A program made the translations under genes and the position numbers. Under the pieces are notes generated by a model, which was given only the letters and a program-made list of their open reading frames with translations, was not told the origin of the DNA and did not search any database. From Brachionus koreanus (taxonomy: Eukaryota; Rotifera; Eurotatoria; Ploima; Brachionidae), in contig PJRA01000313.1 in the NCBI GenBank assembly GCA_016987375.1, forward strand, positions 3,844,153-3,908,152: a stretch of DNA of 64,000 bases, read 5' to 3'. Positions 22,042 through 35,500 of this stretch are shown here, one piece after another. Positions within the stretch are counted from its first letter, which is position 1, and the number at the start of each line of letters is the position of its first letter.

Positions 22042-25000
22042 TTAAAAAATATTTAAATTAACTTCTTCAATCTCTTCAATCAGATTATTTTTTTCTTGTT
22101 CTGTTTGATTGCTTGAAAAGTTGTCTTGATCACTTAGAATATCAGCATCAGTCTGTTCGATATGATTTTTGCAAAGCCATAAAATTTTTCCGTTTCTCAA
22201 CTCACAATATTCTAAGCCTAGAGGTTTAATAGTTGAATTTCCTCCAAGCCATGACAAAGAAAAGTATCGGTCATTTTCGAATTCAGTAATAAAAAATCCT
22301 CTAAAACTGTTGTACGATTCACCAATATCTAATGATTCAGTTAAAGACTTTTCTTCCATGTCATTAAACAACATATTTCCTTGTTCTGTTAAGAAAACAC
22401 CTAATTCGTTCGAAGAGCTACCATTTCTTAAGATTGATATGATTCTAACCAGGAAAGGACAATATGAACTCAAAAGTTCAGGAAGGATTACAATGCAATC
22501 AGAGAAATGCCAAGACTCTTCGTGCTCGCACATCGGCCTAATGCATGGAACTAATTTAGAGCCAACGTTATTTTCTTCAATTGATTCTGCTCTTTCAAAA
22601 ATCATGTCCTCTGGTTCAACTGTCGCTGCCAAATTTCGTAAACGTTTAATCAACTTTAATTTAGATATTTTTTCTTCGTCTATAAAATCAATACACAAAA
22701 GACGTGGATAGAGTCGTGATGTGGACGTTTGGCTTGTAAACTGGATTAGTTGACGCAAAAATTTACGCTGAGTTAATTCATAAAGCTCTTGAATTGCTGT
22801 ATTGTTTGAATCAATAACGCTATTATTATCATTAACTTCTTCTTTTTTTCTATTTTTTTTTGATTTTGAAAGCTCTAGACGGACATGTTTAAGGAGTACT
22901 GAAAATGCCTCTTCAAAAATTGAACAAAAATTTTATTAAGCTATAAATACATGGAAACATTTTTTAGCTTCATTTCATAGAAGACTATTAGCAAAGAAGA
23001 CCAAAAAGCTCTCAATCAGTCAGAATCACAAAAAAATTTAAACATAAAAAATAAAATTATTAAAATAATTAATATTGCTTTTATTGATAACAAAAAAATC
23101 TCTTTGAAAACCTTTTTTAGAGATTCTTTTTTTTAAATTATTTTTTATTTAAATCTAAATATTTTTATAAATAAATTCTAATAGGTTTTTTTTTAAAAAT
23201 ATTAACTCTTATTTATATTTTGTTTCTATTCAATTTCAAAATAATTGTTTACTGACCGAAATCTTTTTTTTTGTGAAAAACATATTTAAAACTTGTGAAA
23301 TTAATTAGATCAATTATTTCGATATATCCTAAATTTTGCTAAAAAAAAAAACAAATTACCGGGTGTTTTGTACTGAAAATTAACTTCTGGATAGCTGCTA
23401 CCCAAAAATGCGATTTCATTTTTTCGCCATTCATTTCCTAGGCCAACAACAGCTTTGACAATCGGAATCTTGAGTGATATATGGGCGAATCTAAATTCTA
23501 ATTTACAATTTTGTGATTCAACATACTCATCAGAAACACAAGCAACAATAACTTTTGCCAAATTCATTCCTTTAGTTATTTCGCCAAACATTTGTGTTGT
23601 TGAGTCCAAATTGTCCACATCAATCCATGCATGGATTCCATTATCTTCAAAAAATTTGACCAAGCTTCTTGGATCTAACCAGCCCAAGCTTTTATTTGTT
23701 CCTTTAGAGCCTTTTTTTATTGCTTCATGTGAATTAGCCCAACAATAGCTGATAAATACATCCGGATTTTTCTTTTCACTTCCAGTTTTCAAATCAGTTT
23801 GAACAATTTTTTCTATAGATTCAAATGCATCAGCTATTTTTGTCGGATATCGCTTTGGATCTTTCATTATGACTCGAAAATCAGCACACGCTGAAGCAAA
23901 CAACGGATTTTTGAGCCATTCATGAGCACCTAGCTGGCCAAACTCAATTAAAAGATAGGTTTTTTTGATCAAATTTTTGACCATCTCAAATATTTGAATG
24001 CATTTCGAGTCAGAAGAAAAATTATTCGAAACTCCAAAAATAATCAATTTTGACTGCTTGATTGCACTGGTAATTTTGTCCAACCTTTCATTGGACGGAT
24101 CTTCACTATACCAAATATGATACCCCTGCGATTCTATTGCTTTTATTACATTTAATGGGTTTATTGATTTATCTTGGTCTAAATTTGTGTCTCTATCACA
24201 ATACCAAAAAAGAACGTCATATTTAAATGTATTTTTTAAAGAGTTCAAATCACGAATTGTGTATTCTAGATTTAAATCCATATTGTTCGTATCATCTATA
24301 GGCATTATAGCCATCATTTCTTGTATAGAAACAGCATGGAAGTATTTACGGCATTGCAAAAAAGGTGCTTTCATTTCACTTGCTCTTTTAAGCAAAGTAG
24401 AACTAAACAAATAGGGCTCAGTTGATTGTGACTCGACGCAATCCGGACATGGAAAACTAAAATCATACTGAAGACCATTGAATGAATCGTTTATTAATGT
24501 TTCTATTGTTTCATGAATAACAAATACAATATTTTCAGGCTTGACTCCTTGAACTTTTATTTTGATTGAGAGAGCATTTTTTGATTGACTTATAAGAGCT
24601 ATATGGGAATTTTTCTTTAATAAAGAACCTTTCTTCCAAATAATAGAACTGTCTCCATATTGGAAAAGTCTGACTTGAATTCGATTAAATAAACCTATAG
24701 GCAAATACTCAAATCTATAATTAACTTTGAATTGTTTTATTTTAACCGAGCTAAAAGGATCAATTTCTGGCCAAGAAAATTTTGGTTCAGTATCTGGCAG
24801 CAAACATGGAACAATGCTTATTTTCATGTCGGGAACAGGAAATGTCAAATCGAATTCTTCAGTAAGTTTTAGCATCCATTGATGCAATTCTTCGGGATAT
24901 TCGTTCCATATTTCGCCGATTTTGTCGTGAGACAATCTTCCATTTTCAATGCAAGTTTGTCGGACTGAAACTATTTTGGCAAAAGCGTTTACTATCCATT

Positions 25001-28000
25001 GAGGATTGATAATTACTTTGTCTTTTAAACTTTTATTCTCAAAATATTGGAGTGAACCCAAATCATTTAAAAATTTTACTGCTTGTAAAATTTCTTCTGA
25101 GTCATAGATTCCATTTTTTTCTGCAATTGAGTTTATTAAATTGAATGAGAGTAACGAGTCTTTGTCTGACCTTTGCTTAATACTTTTCTCAAAATTTATC
25201 CAGGCTTCCTTTAAAATTAATAGAATTGAATTAAAATTTATTTGTAAAAAAAATGAGTAGTTTATTAATCAAAAAATCAAAAGAATGAGTTATTTTGCTA
25301 ATTAAAAGTAAATTTTCTAATAGGATTCAAAATATTTTTTCAAATTTAATTTTTCTTCTTGAAGATTAATTGATTTTAATGAATAGTTTGATTTAGAAAA
25401 ATTCTCAAATAATTGGCTCACTTTATTTATTTATTTATTTGTTTTCTGTACCGAGCTAATGCTCCTTCAGAAACAAAAATATTTTTCTTTATCTTACTAT
25501 TTAAATTTCACAAGTGTGAAAACTAAAAAATTAACTAATCTAAAATATCAAATAAAAAAATAAATTCACGCGCTTAAATACGAATTTTACGAAGAAGAAG
25601 CGCACGAATTTACTTTGATTATATAATTAAATTTGGACAAACAAGTCAATTATCAATACAATAATACATTTCAATTATCGTATATAATAAAACATTTTTT
25701 CCATTTTTTCTGAGTCAAGATATATTGAATACCCTACTCCATTGTGTAATTGCTACCTAACTATTTCCTCTTATTTCCATGAAGCTTCAGCTATTTAAAC
25801 TTCTGTCACATGTAACAACCTATGTCTTTTAAACTTTATATTTTTTTAGCTGATTTACTTTATTTTATTTTATCTTTTATTCTATTAACTCTATTTTTAT
25901 TTTTTTACTTTATTCTGAAGGAGCTCTAGCTCGGTACAGAAAACAAATAAATAAATAATAAAAATACACCAAAAAAATAAACCATAAATTTTTGTTCAAA
26001 CATAAGCTCCTTCAAATAAAAAAGAAAAGTAAAAATTTAAAAGAAAAAACGTTTAAAATATTTTAAACTTGAATAAATTTTATCTTTTTATTTATCGGCA
26101 AAGTAAATATACAAAAATTAAAAAACTTTATAAATTTTCTTCTAATGGTCAAAAACTTGTTGAACAGATAAAAAAAACTGAAACAATCGTTATTTATCTA
26201 CTACGGAAGTCTGCAAGATTCCACTCAATATAATAATATTGAAAGTGAAAACAAATTGCAATCAACTTGCATAAATTTTGAAGACTTCCGTAGTAGGTTA
26301 AAAAACTGTTGTTTCACTTTGTTTCATCTGGAACAAAAATTTGACCATTTGGACAAAAACTGTAAAATTTTTTACCACATATGATATTTATAAATAATTT
26401 TAATATGTAATTAAAAAACTAAAATACTGAATTAGGAACCAAATTTTAAATTTTTTTGCATTTAATGTCAATTACATTAAAATTTATCACTTTTCTTATT
26501 TAATAATACATGATTGATTGGAATAAAACTTTTATGATTAAAAAAAAAACAAAAATTAATTATTTGTTACTTAATTTTAAAAATATTTTGGATTGAACAC
26601 TCTTTTTATTAAACATTTATGTAAACTATTGTTACGTTATCTCAAAATTCAATTATAAAAAATTGTAAAAAGGTTTTCGCTCTTCGAAAATTGCTAAAAA
26701 AGCCTTAGAATTTGAGGGGAATAATTGGATTGGAAAGAGTAGATTGGGAAACAGTGAAAAAGTGATTAATTATAAACGCGGAAGATCAGCAGTATCAAAT
26801 AATTAAAAAAGCATTTTATTTTGTTTTTTATTTTTTTGTTAAAATTTGAAAATAAGTATTTCTATTTTATTTTTTAAATAAAAAATAATGAAAAAATTTG
26901 GTTTAAATTCAGTAATTTAGTTTTTAAAATAAACACAGGTAATAATTATAAGCCATATTTTAATTTTTTTAAAAAAATTTGTTTTTACATGATTCATCTT
27001 GTGAATTTAGCTAAACTAAATTAATATAAAAGAACTCACTGGTATTTTTTCATCAATGTACTTTTCTTCCAAAGTTGCTTCAATAATTTTTTGTTTTAAC
27101 TCTTCAATGCCTTCACCAGTTTTAGATGACACAAAATGAAATCCAGCAATGTCTTTAAATCTAGATCTTAAATCTTCTTCATCGAGAGTATATTTAAAAA
27201 CCTTAATTAATTTTTGCATTAATCAAATTTAATTTTTTGGTTTAATGTAAGGCTACTTGATCAACATGAGTTCCAACAACAAAAATAGGTGCGCCAGGTG
27301 CATGGACACTGATGCTACTTAACCAAAATTCCAAACCAGCATATTCACTTCCTAGTCTCACATTCCACACGAGCAAGTAAACTCCTCTAGAACTAAGAAA
27401 AAATTGATGCGTATTGTAATATACACTTTGTCCGGCAAAATCCCACATTGAAAATGTTAAATCGGATCCGTCTTCTAAGTTTATAACCCAATCATCGATG
27501 TCAATACCATCAGTTAGCTCTGTACTCTCATCACAATGCTCTCCTTTTAAACTTCGTAAAAGAGATGTTTTGCCAGCTTGGCCTAAACCAACTAACATTA
27601 ACTTGGTTCTTTTAAACTCTAAAGAGCCGGATAGCAGCCGTTTAAGATAAGTAAGAACTGAATTAAAGCCTCGCTTTACCACCTCTGATGGTGGAGTTAC
27701 TAAAGAAAGACAATTGTTCAAGTCTAGTTTGCTAATTGACAAATTTGCTAACTTGGGACTTATATTTTCCAAAAGAATACAATTGCTTAAAATTAAGCTT
27801 TTAAGGTTTTTTAAATTTTCAATTTCATCAGGAATTTGTTCTATAGACTGAAAGCTCAAGTCAAGGACTCTTATATTGATCATTTGAAAGATGATGTCCG
27901 GAATATTCGGGCCCAGGCGCAAATATTTTTTGAATATAAATGCGTTTATTTTGATTATTTCTTTTATTTCCAAATATCCATTAGAATTCCAATCAAAATG

Positions 28001-28924
28001 GTCAAATAGCCGTCTTAATTGATGCTCTTTGAGTATTTTTGTTTTTTTGAATTCATTTTTTAAATTCTCATAACTAATTAGTGAATCATTTTTGCCATAT
28101 TTGTCCATGTCTATTAAAGGAATACCAGAAAGTTTCAGTTCAACTATAACTTCAGGATTTAAATCAAAACAAAAGTAGTCAAATGATGAACGAGATATTT
28201 TGAGTGTTTTTATTGAACCAGGCAAATTGATTAATTGATTTTTTTCATTTATTTCCAAGTTTTCTAAGTCCAAAGTTTCAAGGTTTTTCAAATGATCAAA
28301 AGATAAATGCTCTGATTTTAGTCGATTGTTAAAATAAAGTGCTTTTAGTCCTTCTATTTCAAGCAATGAATCAGGAAGATACTCGAGATCATTGTTCAAG
28401 AGTTTTACATCGACTAAATGTGGAAAAAGTTTGAAAAATACTGGACTCTCAATCGAAAGTGGAACGTTTATGATAAGCAAATTTGTTAAATTTGGATATT
28501 TATCAGCAAAATTTGTGTCTAAATTTAGCCCAGAATCTGAGCCTATTAGACCAAATCGTGTACAAAATTTAGAATATTCATTAAATTTTTTTTCTAGTGA
28601 AAATTCCGGTTCACTTGATGATTTATACTTGTAATCAGCCAAATAGCAATAGTAGCATCTACCCAAATTGACGTTTTGAAGACTTGGATTTTTTTGAAAT
28701 TTGTAAACATCCGACTTTTGTTCTTCTTTGGACAAAAGACTCAAATACTTTTTAACGTTACACTCATATTTACGCTTAAGCATATCGTTTTGACTCACAA
28801 AAAGGCTAAGATAATTTATTAAATGTCGTAAATATAATCGAATATATCTAGTTAATTGATCACCACTTAAATCTTCATTCTGATCAGTGAAAATTTTAGC
28901 ATCTTCGGGAACAATAGATGAAAA
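22042..28924 (-). CDS. 3' part of the giant Roc-COR gene: LRR, EF-hand-like loop, Roc GTPase, COR, two TIR domains, C-terminal domain
   Basis: Exons 28924-27257, 27201-27040, 25208-23360 and 22910-22042 keep phase and give about 1515 residues, numbered here 1308-2822 of the joined frame. LRRs lie at about 1456-1740. They are interrupted by DWNSNGYLEIKE (1618-1629), a good 12-residue EF-hand loop. The Roc GTPase has an intact P-loop GLGQAGKT (1753-1760), DFAGQ (1802-1806), THVD (1860-1863) and SSKTG (about 1890). COR follows (1918-2170, with INPQWIV and IWKKGS strings). TIR-like domain 1 spans 2246-2380 and is diverged. TIR domain 2 (2399-2510) has DVFISYCW, HAWIDVD and NCKLEF, where the Glu (about 2488) sits at the position of the catalytic Glu of NADase TIRs. 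The end holds CEHEESWH and ILWLCKNH blocks of unknown role. Roc-COR proteins are dimeric GTPase scaffolds; TIR tails imply innate immune or death signalling. The first exon begins without an ATG for some 50 codons, so it needs upstream exons. Intron 27039-25209 carries two transposon insertions. Confidence 0.85.
25424..25960. mobile_element. Foldback element with 46-bp inverted arms inside an intron
   Basis: The left arm (25424-25472) reads (TTTA)n, then TTTGTTTTCTGTACCGAGCT, then a GCTCCTTCAGAA block. The right arm (25912-25960) is its inverted copy, with AGCTCGGTACAGAAAACAAA followed by (TAAA)n. They differ at about two positions. Both A-rich tails point outwards, as if two 3' ends of a short retroelement stood head to head. 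It lies in the 1.8-kb intron between the Roc and COR exons. Confidence 0.75.
26201..26294. mobile_element. 94-bp MITE with TA target duplication
   Basis: The termini are inverted repeats CTACGGAAGTCTGCAAGATT (left) and, as the reverse complement of the right end, CTACGGAAGTCTTCAAAATT. TA flanks both sides (26199-26200, 26295-26296). The size, the TA duplication and the lack of coding capacity fit a very short non-autonomous Tc1/mariner-like element. It sits in the same intron as the foldback at 25424-25960. Confidence 0.85.
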
Positions 28925-29537
28925 CTTAAAATTAAATAAAATTTAAAGAACATTTATTTTAAAATTTTCTTTAACAAAATAGAAAAAAAATTTAGATTTA
29001 ATTCGAAAATAAAAAAATTCGTTTTTCAAAAAATTAGAATAATTTTTATTTATTGTTTAAAACTTTATTTTGTTAATTTATTAGAAAAAAACTTAATTTA
29101 ATTTATATAAATAAAAATATTGATACAGCTTTAATAGAAAATATTTTTCTTAATTATTTAAATTTCTAAAAAAAATTTTTTTTATTTTTAATTGAATTTT
29201 CAAGAATATAATTCAAAACTTCAAAAATACTAAGATAGAAACATGTTTATTGAAAATACATGGATATTTTTTGAAAAACAATAAATTTAAAAAAAAATAT
29301 TAAGTTTATATAGAAATAATTTATTTATTTAATTAATCCTAGTAACTTTCTGACATTTGCTCAAAGCATTTATTTTACTTAACCAAGATTTTGATTGAGA
29401 TATCCTTAACAAATATATTTTCAAAATAATTTAAATTCAAAAGATGGCATTTTAAAAGAATCATTCATTTAAAATATAAATACCAAAATAAAAACATATT
29501 TAAATTCAATAAAAGTAAAAAAAAAATTTACAATTAC

Positions 29538-32500
29538 TTTTGATATTAGAACCATGTAAGCAGATACCAATATTAGAATTAAATCATTTGAATCAAGTAT
29601 TTTTTTTTGAACTCTAATTCCACTTGATTTAAATAAATGAGCATAAATTATCTGCTGGTCATTTGACTTTACAAGACAGCACATATGTAAATTAAATTCT
29701 TCTAAAATACTGCTTCTTCTTATCGATAATATATTGTTTATGCTAGATGGCAGAATGATGACTCCACGAGTTGGTGCATTGGCCGATCCATAAGTGGTTA
29801 TTATGTTTTTTTCAATTAAATGATTCCAGTTTTTAGATATGAATTCTTGTAAATTACCAAGCTTAAGACTGGTGTTCGGTAAATTAAAACATGATGTTAA
29901 GACTTGCTGATTTTTGTTTCCTTTAAAATCTGATATGGTCATGCCACTTTTTTGGTCCTTAAATAAGTATATATTTAATTAGTTTATTAAAGAAAAGGAA
30001 AGATTTAAAAAAAAGAACCAGTGTAAAAATATCAAAAGGAACTGCAAAAGCGTTTTTTTCAGATAGATAGTTTTCCCATTTAAATTCCTTTTCACTTTTT
30101 TCTTTATAATCTTAAATAATCAATTTAAAATTTTTGTCTTTTAAAGTTGATTTTAGTATATTTACCCATCGGTACATCAAATTTAATGTTTGTTAGATCA
30201 TCTTCGATTAGCCAGTTTCTTTCTTTGACTTTTCTTCGATGATATTCAGTCCATCCGACAGGTTTCAATTCAGGACTGAATATTTCGGACCAAAAGTCAT
30301 AGTTAGATGCCCACCCATCAAAATGCACAAGAACCAAATTGTCGCGTACATCAACTATGTTAAATTTAAAAGTTTTCAAAAAACAATAATTGTAAATTAT
30401 GATCTTTGTTTGAATCTAATATAAGTTAGGCTGTTTACAAAAATTTTAAAGAGATTAAGTAACAGTTGGTAAGATAAGTTTATTTATTAATAATTTTAAA
30501 TTTTAAGTCAAATGAATTCTATGCTCTGTAAAAACCCTTCATTTTCCCTTTAAGATGCACACCATTAAAAAAAAATAACTGATTAAAATATGTAATAAAT
30601 TGAAGAGTTTTAGCAGATCTTAGAATATATTTGTATAAATTTGTAGGATATTGTGCTGTTTGCAAAAGAGTTTCATTGTTCCCCACAAATTAAAATTAAT
30701 TCAATTACGCTATAATTATATTATTATTATTATTATTATTTTTTAAGCTCAAGCCTCATAGGCAAAAAAAAAAAGTTAATTTGAATTTGGAAATAAGTTT
30801 TTTAACTGTGGTAAACCATTAAACCCTTTCCCATTTAAGCACAATTGGTAAAAAAAATTTTATAATTATTAACATTCATTTCAAAAAAATTACCCCAGAT
30901 TCGGCTATATAAAAATTTAAATAATAAAAAACATCATTTTTATGAAAAAGAGAAAAAATTATTGAGACAATTTTTTCCACGATATTATTAATTTACATGC
31001 ATATTTAAAACTAATTTTAAAAGAGATTTAATTTTAAAAAATTAGATTAACTATGTAAATTTTATGAAAGATCTCCAAAATACGTCAAATACAAAAATAA
31101 ATTAATTGAAATTTAAATTGAGAAAAAACACAATAATTTAGTTGAACTTTTTGCTTTTTTTACGTAATTTTCTCTTATTTTTTTTCTTTAAAAATTTTAG
31201 TTTATTATTTAGTTTTAATCATTATTCTTAAACAAATTTTCTTTGACTTTAATTTACCGTAATTAATAGATACTTTTTGAAAATTATTCTTAGACAATAA
31301 AAAACTGATTAAGCTTACCAATAGTAGCAGGGGAGATCAAATTAGGATAAAGTTTATCTCTAGCTTCTAAACGATGATTAATTAGAGATTTCAAATCAGT
31401 TTTGGTATATTTTTTTGCATGTATTGAGTTATTATATTCTAAGCATTTAGACAAGTAGTGCGAATTTGTCGGTGTGTCATCTGTATGACCGATAAAAGTA
31501 AACACTGGTATCAGATATTGATGTGTATATTCGATTTCTAAAATTTTAATTCCATTTAATGTAATATCAGCAATTTTATGACTTTCATTCTAATAAATAC
31601 AAATTAAATTATTCACATATTTCAAATTATTTTTAAAATATCACAATTTTTCTTATTTTTAGCAAAATAACATCGCCCAAATTAATTTGGTTATTTAAAT
31701 TAGAATTGAGACTTAAAAGGGATCTCTTGACTTTCAAATGCTCGCAATTCTGGTCGTATTTGATTTCCATTTTGTTCAGTTCAATCCAAATTGTATCTGA
31801 TCCATTTGATTTGTAGCTTTATTTTATCAAATTTAAATTAAAAATTATTTTCAAATATGTTCTTTTGTAAAAATTTTAGTTTTTCTTTTAAATGACATTT
31901 AACAATGACTTAAAATGAAAATTTTGAATAAAAATCAAAACTCATAATTTTAAATGGGCTCAAATTATTACAGTAATTAAAAAATTTACCATGCTAAAAC
32001 TAAATAAATGCTTTCAGTTAAAGCTAAATTTCTATCCATAAATTTGAACGAATAAACTTCGTAGTTTTGTTCAGTGATAACAACTTCTGGTTCGAATGCA
32101 AAAACTAAATTTTCATTTTGCAATTCAGCTGTTCCCCAGAACAAAGGTATCTTGGTTTGAACGACATTTATCTCATTCAATTTTGGATACAAAACAAAAA
32201 AAGCATTCTTAAGTTTTATATGATAATCGAAATTCATAAAGCAATCAGCGCATCTTAGTCCATCATCATTTGTTGTTTTAAAATTGTGTAAATATTTGCC
32301 TATTTGACTTCGATAAAAGTACACATCACTTTTGCTAATCGAGTGATACATCTTAATTAAATCGGCTTTGAAAAAAAAATATATAAAAAAAACTAGCTTT
32401 TCAAATTTTCATCTACCTGAACGATTGTTCAGAACTTCAGGTTCATTGTTTTCAAGTTGAATTGGATGACTTATCATCTCATTTTCAATATTTATCTTTT

Positions 32501-35500
32501 CATTTTATTCATTTAATTAAAAAATTTGAATAAAAATAATGGTTTACTTTATGTGGAATATGATTCTTTATCAACAAGTGTTTTAAATAAACATAGAAAT
32601 TCATATAAATTGCTTTGAAATGATCTAAATAGGATTTATCCTGCAAATCAAAATGTTTTTCTGGATCTGACATCCGGACGGCTAAGCGAACTTAAAAATT
32701 TTCTAGCTTAAATTCTGACAAGATAGTTTTTTAAAGCTTACCTTCTTTTTCTGTATATTGAATGAGAGCATCAAAATGGGTATCACGATAGTAAAATCCA
32801 TTCTTCCACAATTTAATACATGTTTTACTATCAAAGTACATGGTAATAAGATCTGAAAAAACATTAAAAGGCAAAGGAGAAAATAACTCCCAACCAATTT
32901 TATACTCCAAATCAGACCAATTTTCATCCCATTTCTTAATAAAGTCAATTTAGAGTTATTTCTATTATTAATTTAAAAATATTAATAAACAAAGACAATT
33001 CTAATTTTAATTTAAAATGAATATTTGTATTTTATTGATTAATTTTCAACATAATCCTTTTAAAAAAAGATAAAATTTTTGATTTAATTTAAACCAATGT
33101 TCAAAGTAATCTCCAAAATTTAATCTTAATTAAAATAATTAGAAAAATTTTAACTTTATATAGAATAAAGATCATATTTGTTCCAAAAAATCACTGTGAA
33201 CTAAACTTTATTGAAGGCCTATTGTGATTATATATATTGATACTTAAACAATTTGTTCGTACTAGAAAAGATAAACATTTTGTTTAGTTAATTGATGATG
33301 CTGTAGAAGATTTTATTAGAAAAGAGATTAATAAAATATTAGTGCGAAGATTTTAGAGGTCAGTTGAAGCATATAATAAATGATCACCTTGTAATGAAGT
33401 CCTAAATGTATATTTTTCAAGTAAAACTTAGGCAACTTGTTAACAACATTTAAAAATAACAAATTCATTACTATAAAATCAAAATGTATTCAAAATTAAT
33501 AATTATGTAAAAATACGTCAAAAATTAACATTTAATTTCATTAATTTAAAAATATTTAAATTTTTTTTTTAAATGGACCTTTTTTGAGCGTTTTTAAAAA
33601 TCTTAAAACTAAATAAATAAAAAAAGTAAAATCATATTTTTGTTCAGAATTTTATAATGGTAAGGGAACTTTCAAAAATTAGATCCCGAAAGAGTTAAAC
33701 AATATCAAAATTTTTCCGATTTTTTTTGAAAAAAATTTTCTCTCCAAGATAGCCAGCTCAGAACATAGATTTTTTAATTCTTTATCTAGAAATTTGTCGA
33801 TCAAGTAGATTCGATTGATAAAATTCCTAAGTAAAATCTGGAGATAGTGTAAAAGTTTTGCATTTCCCTAACTTTATAATACATAAAATGAGCCATAATA
33901 ATTTGCAAATATATTAATTTTTTGATGAAAATTTTGAAAATTTTTCAGCAATCCTTTGGATCGAATTTTTTTTCCTAAATTAAATCATCAACTGAATTAA
34001 TTTTTATTCAAAAATGACACACTCATTTTTACTAAAATTAAATAAAATTTGAAAATTAAAAATGAATTCAGCTAGATTGCATACAAATCCTAATTTTTTT
34101 TTATAAAAATTATGAAATTTATTATTAACACTAGAAGCACCAAACGATTCAAAACGACTCGTTTTAAAATTTTTTAAATCCTCGTATCTTTTGAATGAAT
34201 TTTTGAAATAACTATATCTTTTTTGATTTATGTAGATTTTAAAATTTTCCTTAAAAATAATATTACTTAATAAAATTGTTATAGTTTTTATTATAAAATA
34301 ATTTCAAATTAAAAAAACGTGAAAAAATGCTTGGTGCTTCTAGAGGTAAATTAAGAAGTCAGAGAGGTAGAAAAATACAATTCAATCATAAATTGTCAAA
34401 AAAAATATTTTACAATAATTTTATATTTACCATAGATGATTCTTGATTTTTACTTAGACAAAAAAGAGGTATCATTATATGTTCTTCAGGTAAAATTAGT
34501 AAATTGTTTTCTTTTAAAAACGAAATTAGATATCGAAAAATTTGCTCATTTGGACACAAATTTTTCAATTTTTCCCTCAGTTCAGAACTATTCCAAATGG
34601 GAATATTCGAGCCAAAAATATTGTTCAATTTTGATTCACTGGTTATTCCATTTGACAAAATATCCATAACATTCATAAGCCAATTTATATCAGTAATTAT
34701 GTAAGATGTTTTTTCATTGTAAAAAAAGTGACCACGGGCGTTCTCAGCCTTTGCATATCTCATTGATAATTGCTTATAAAATTTTGTTTGATAATACTTT
34801 AGTTTTTTATTCGATTCGAATAACTGATTGAATTCATCGGCCGTTATAATAAATCTAGTTTTCAAATTCAAATATCTATCTATTAGCTCATCAATTTCAT
34901 GTTCGTATTTTTCATGATTTTCATCATAAAACAAATTCCATTTGAACATATAGAACGAATTATCTGCAATGTAGCTTCTTAAAGATACATTTAAATCTTT
35001 TTGAGAATCATCATCATTTGGAATGATTTGAGTCTTTATTTAAAAATAAACTTTATTTATTTATATACTTTTTTTTAAAATTTTATTACCGGTTCTAATG
35101 AAGAACAATAGAAATAAACAGAACGAACAAATTGACACAATACTGAAGCTGTTTTTGAAATTTTTGAAATGTATTCGGGATTGAAATTTGGCATTTCTAC
35201 ATACTGTTTAACATGCTTTAATTTGTATTCATTTACCAAATTAATGTCGAATTCTTTCAGTTGTTTAACAAAGCTTGGAGAATTGATGAGTCTAACAAAA
35301 TTTTGATAACTAGCTGGCTTAGCGAACAGATAGCACATAGCTTCAGCTACAATTTGAACTCCTGAAGGCGGAGCTTTAAGAGACTTGAGTTCTGCTAAAT
35401 CAGCATTGGTGATATTAGAAACTATGCTATAAGCATCGTTCTTATAAAATTCCGAGTGACTTGATGCCTCTTGCCTCAAATTAAAATTGTTTAGAATCAT

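Noticed and set aside
22169..22711. 180-codon open frame on the plus strand
   Set aside because: It lies entirely antisense to the last exon of the Roc-COR gene, whose frame is in phase with its neighbours and carries conserved blocks. The plus-strand frame has no domain.
23455..24414. Two plus-strand open frames opposite the TIR/COR exon
   Set aside because: Antisense shadows. The minus-strand exon has strong domain content.
26660..26806. Possible transposase helix-turn-helix fragment on the plus strand
   Set aside because: A short open stretch with basic residues and WIGKSRLGNS recalls Tc1-type N-termini, but it is too short and diverged to support a call.
28925..29537. End of one gene and start of another instead of an intron
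   Set aside because: Not excluded, but the donor at 29538 and the acceptor at 28924 agree in phase, the exon after it has no early ATG, and the exon before it has no convincing stop. I prefer a 613-bp intron.
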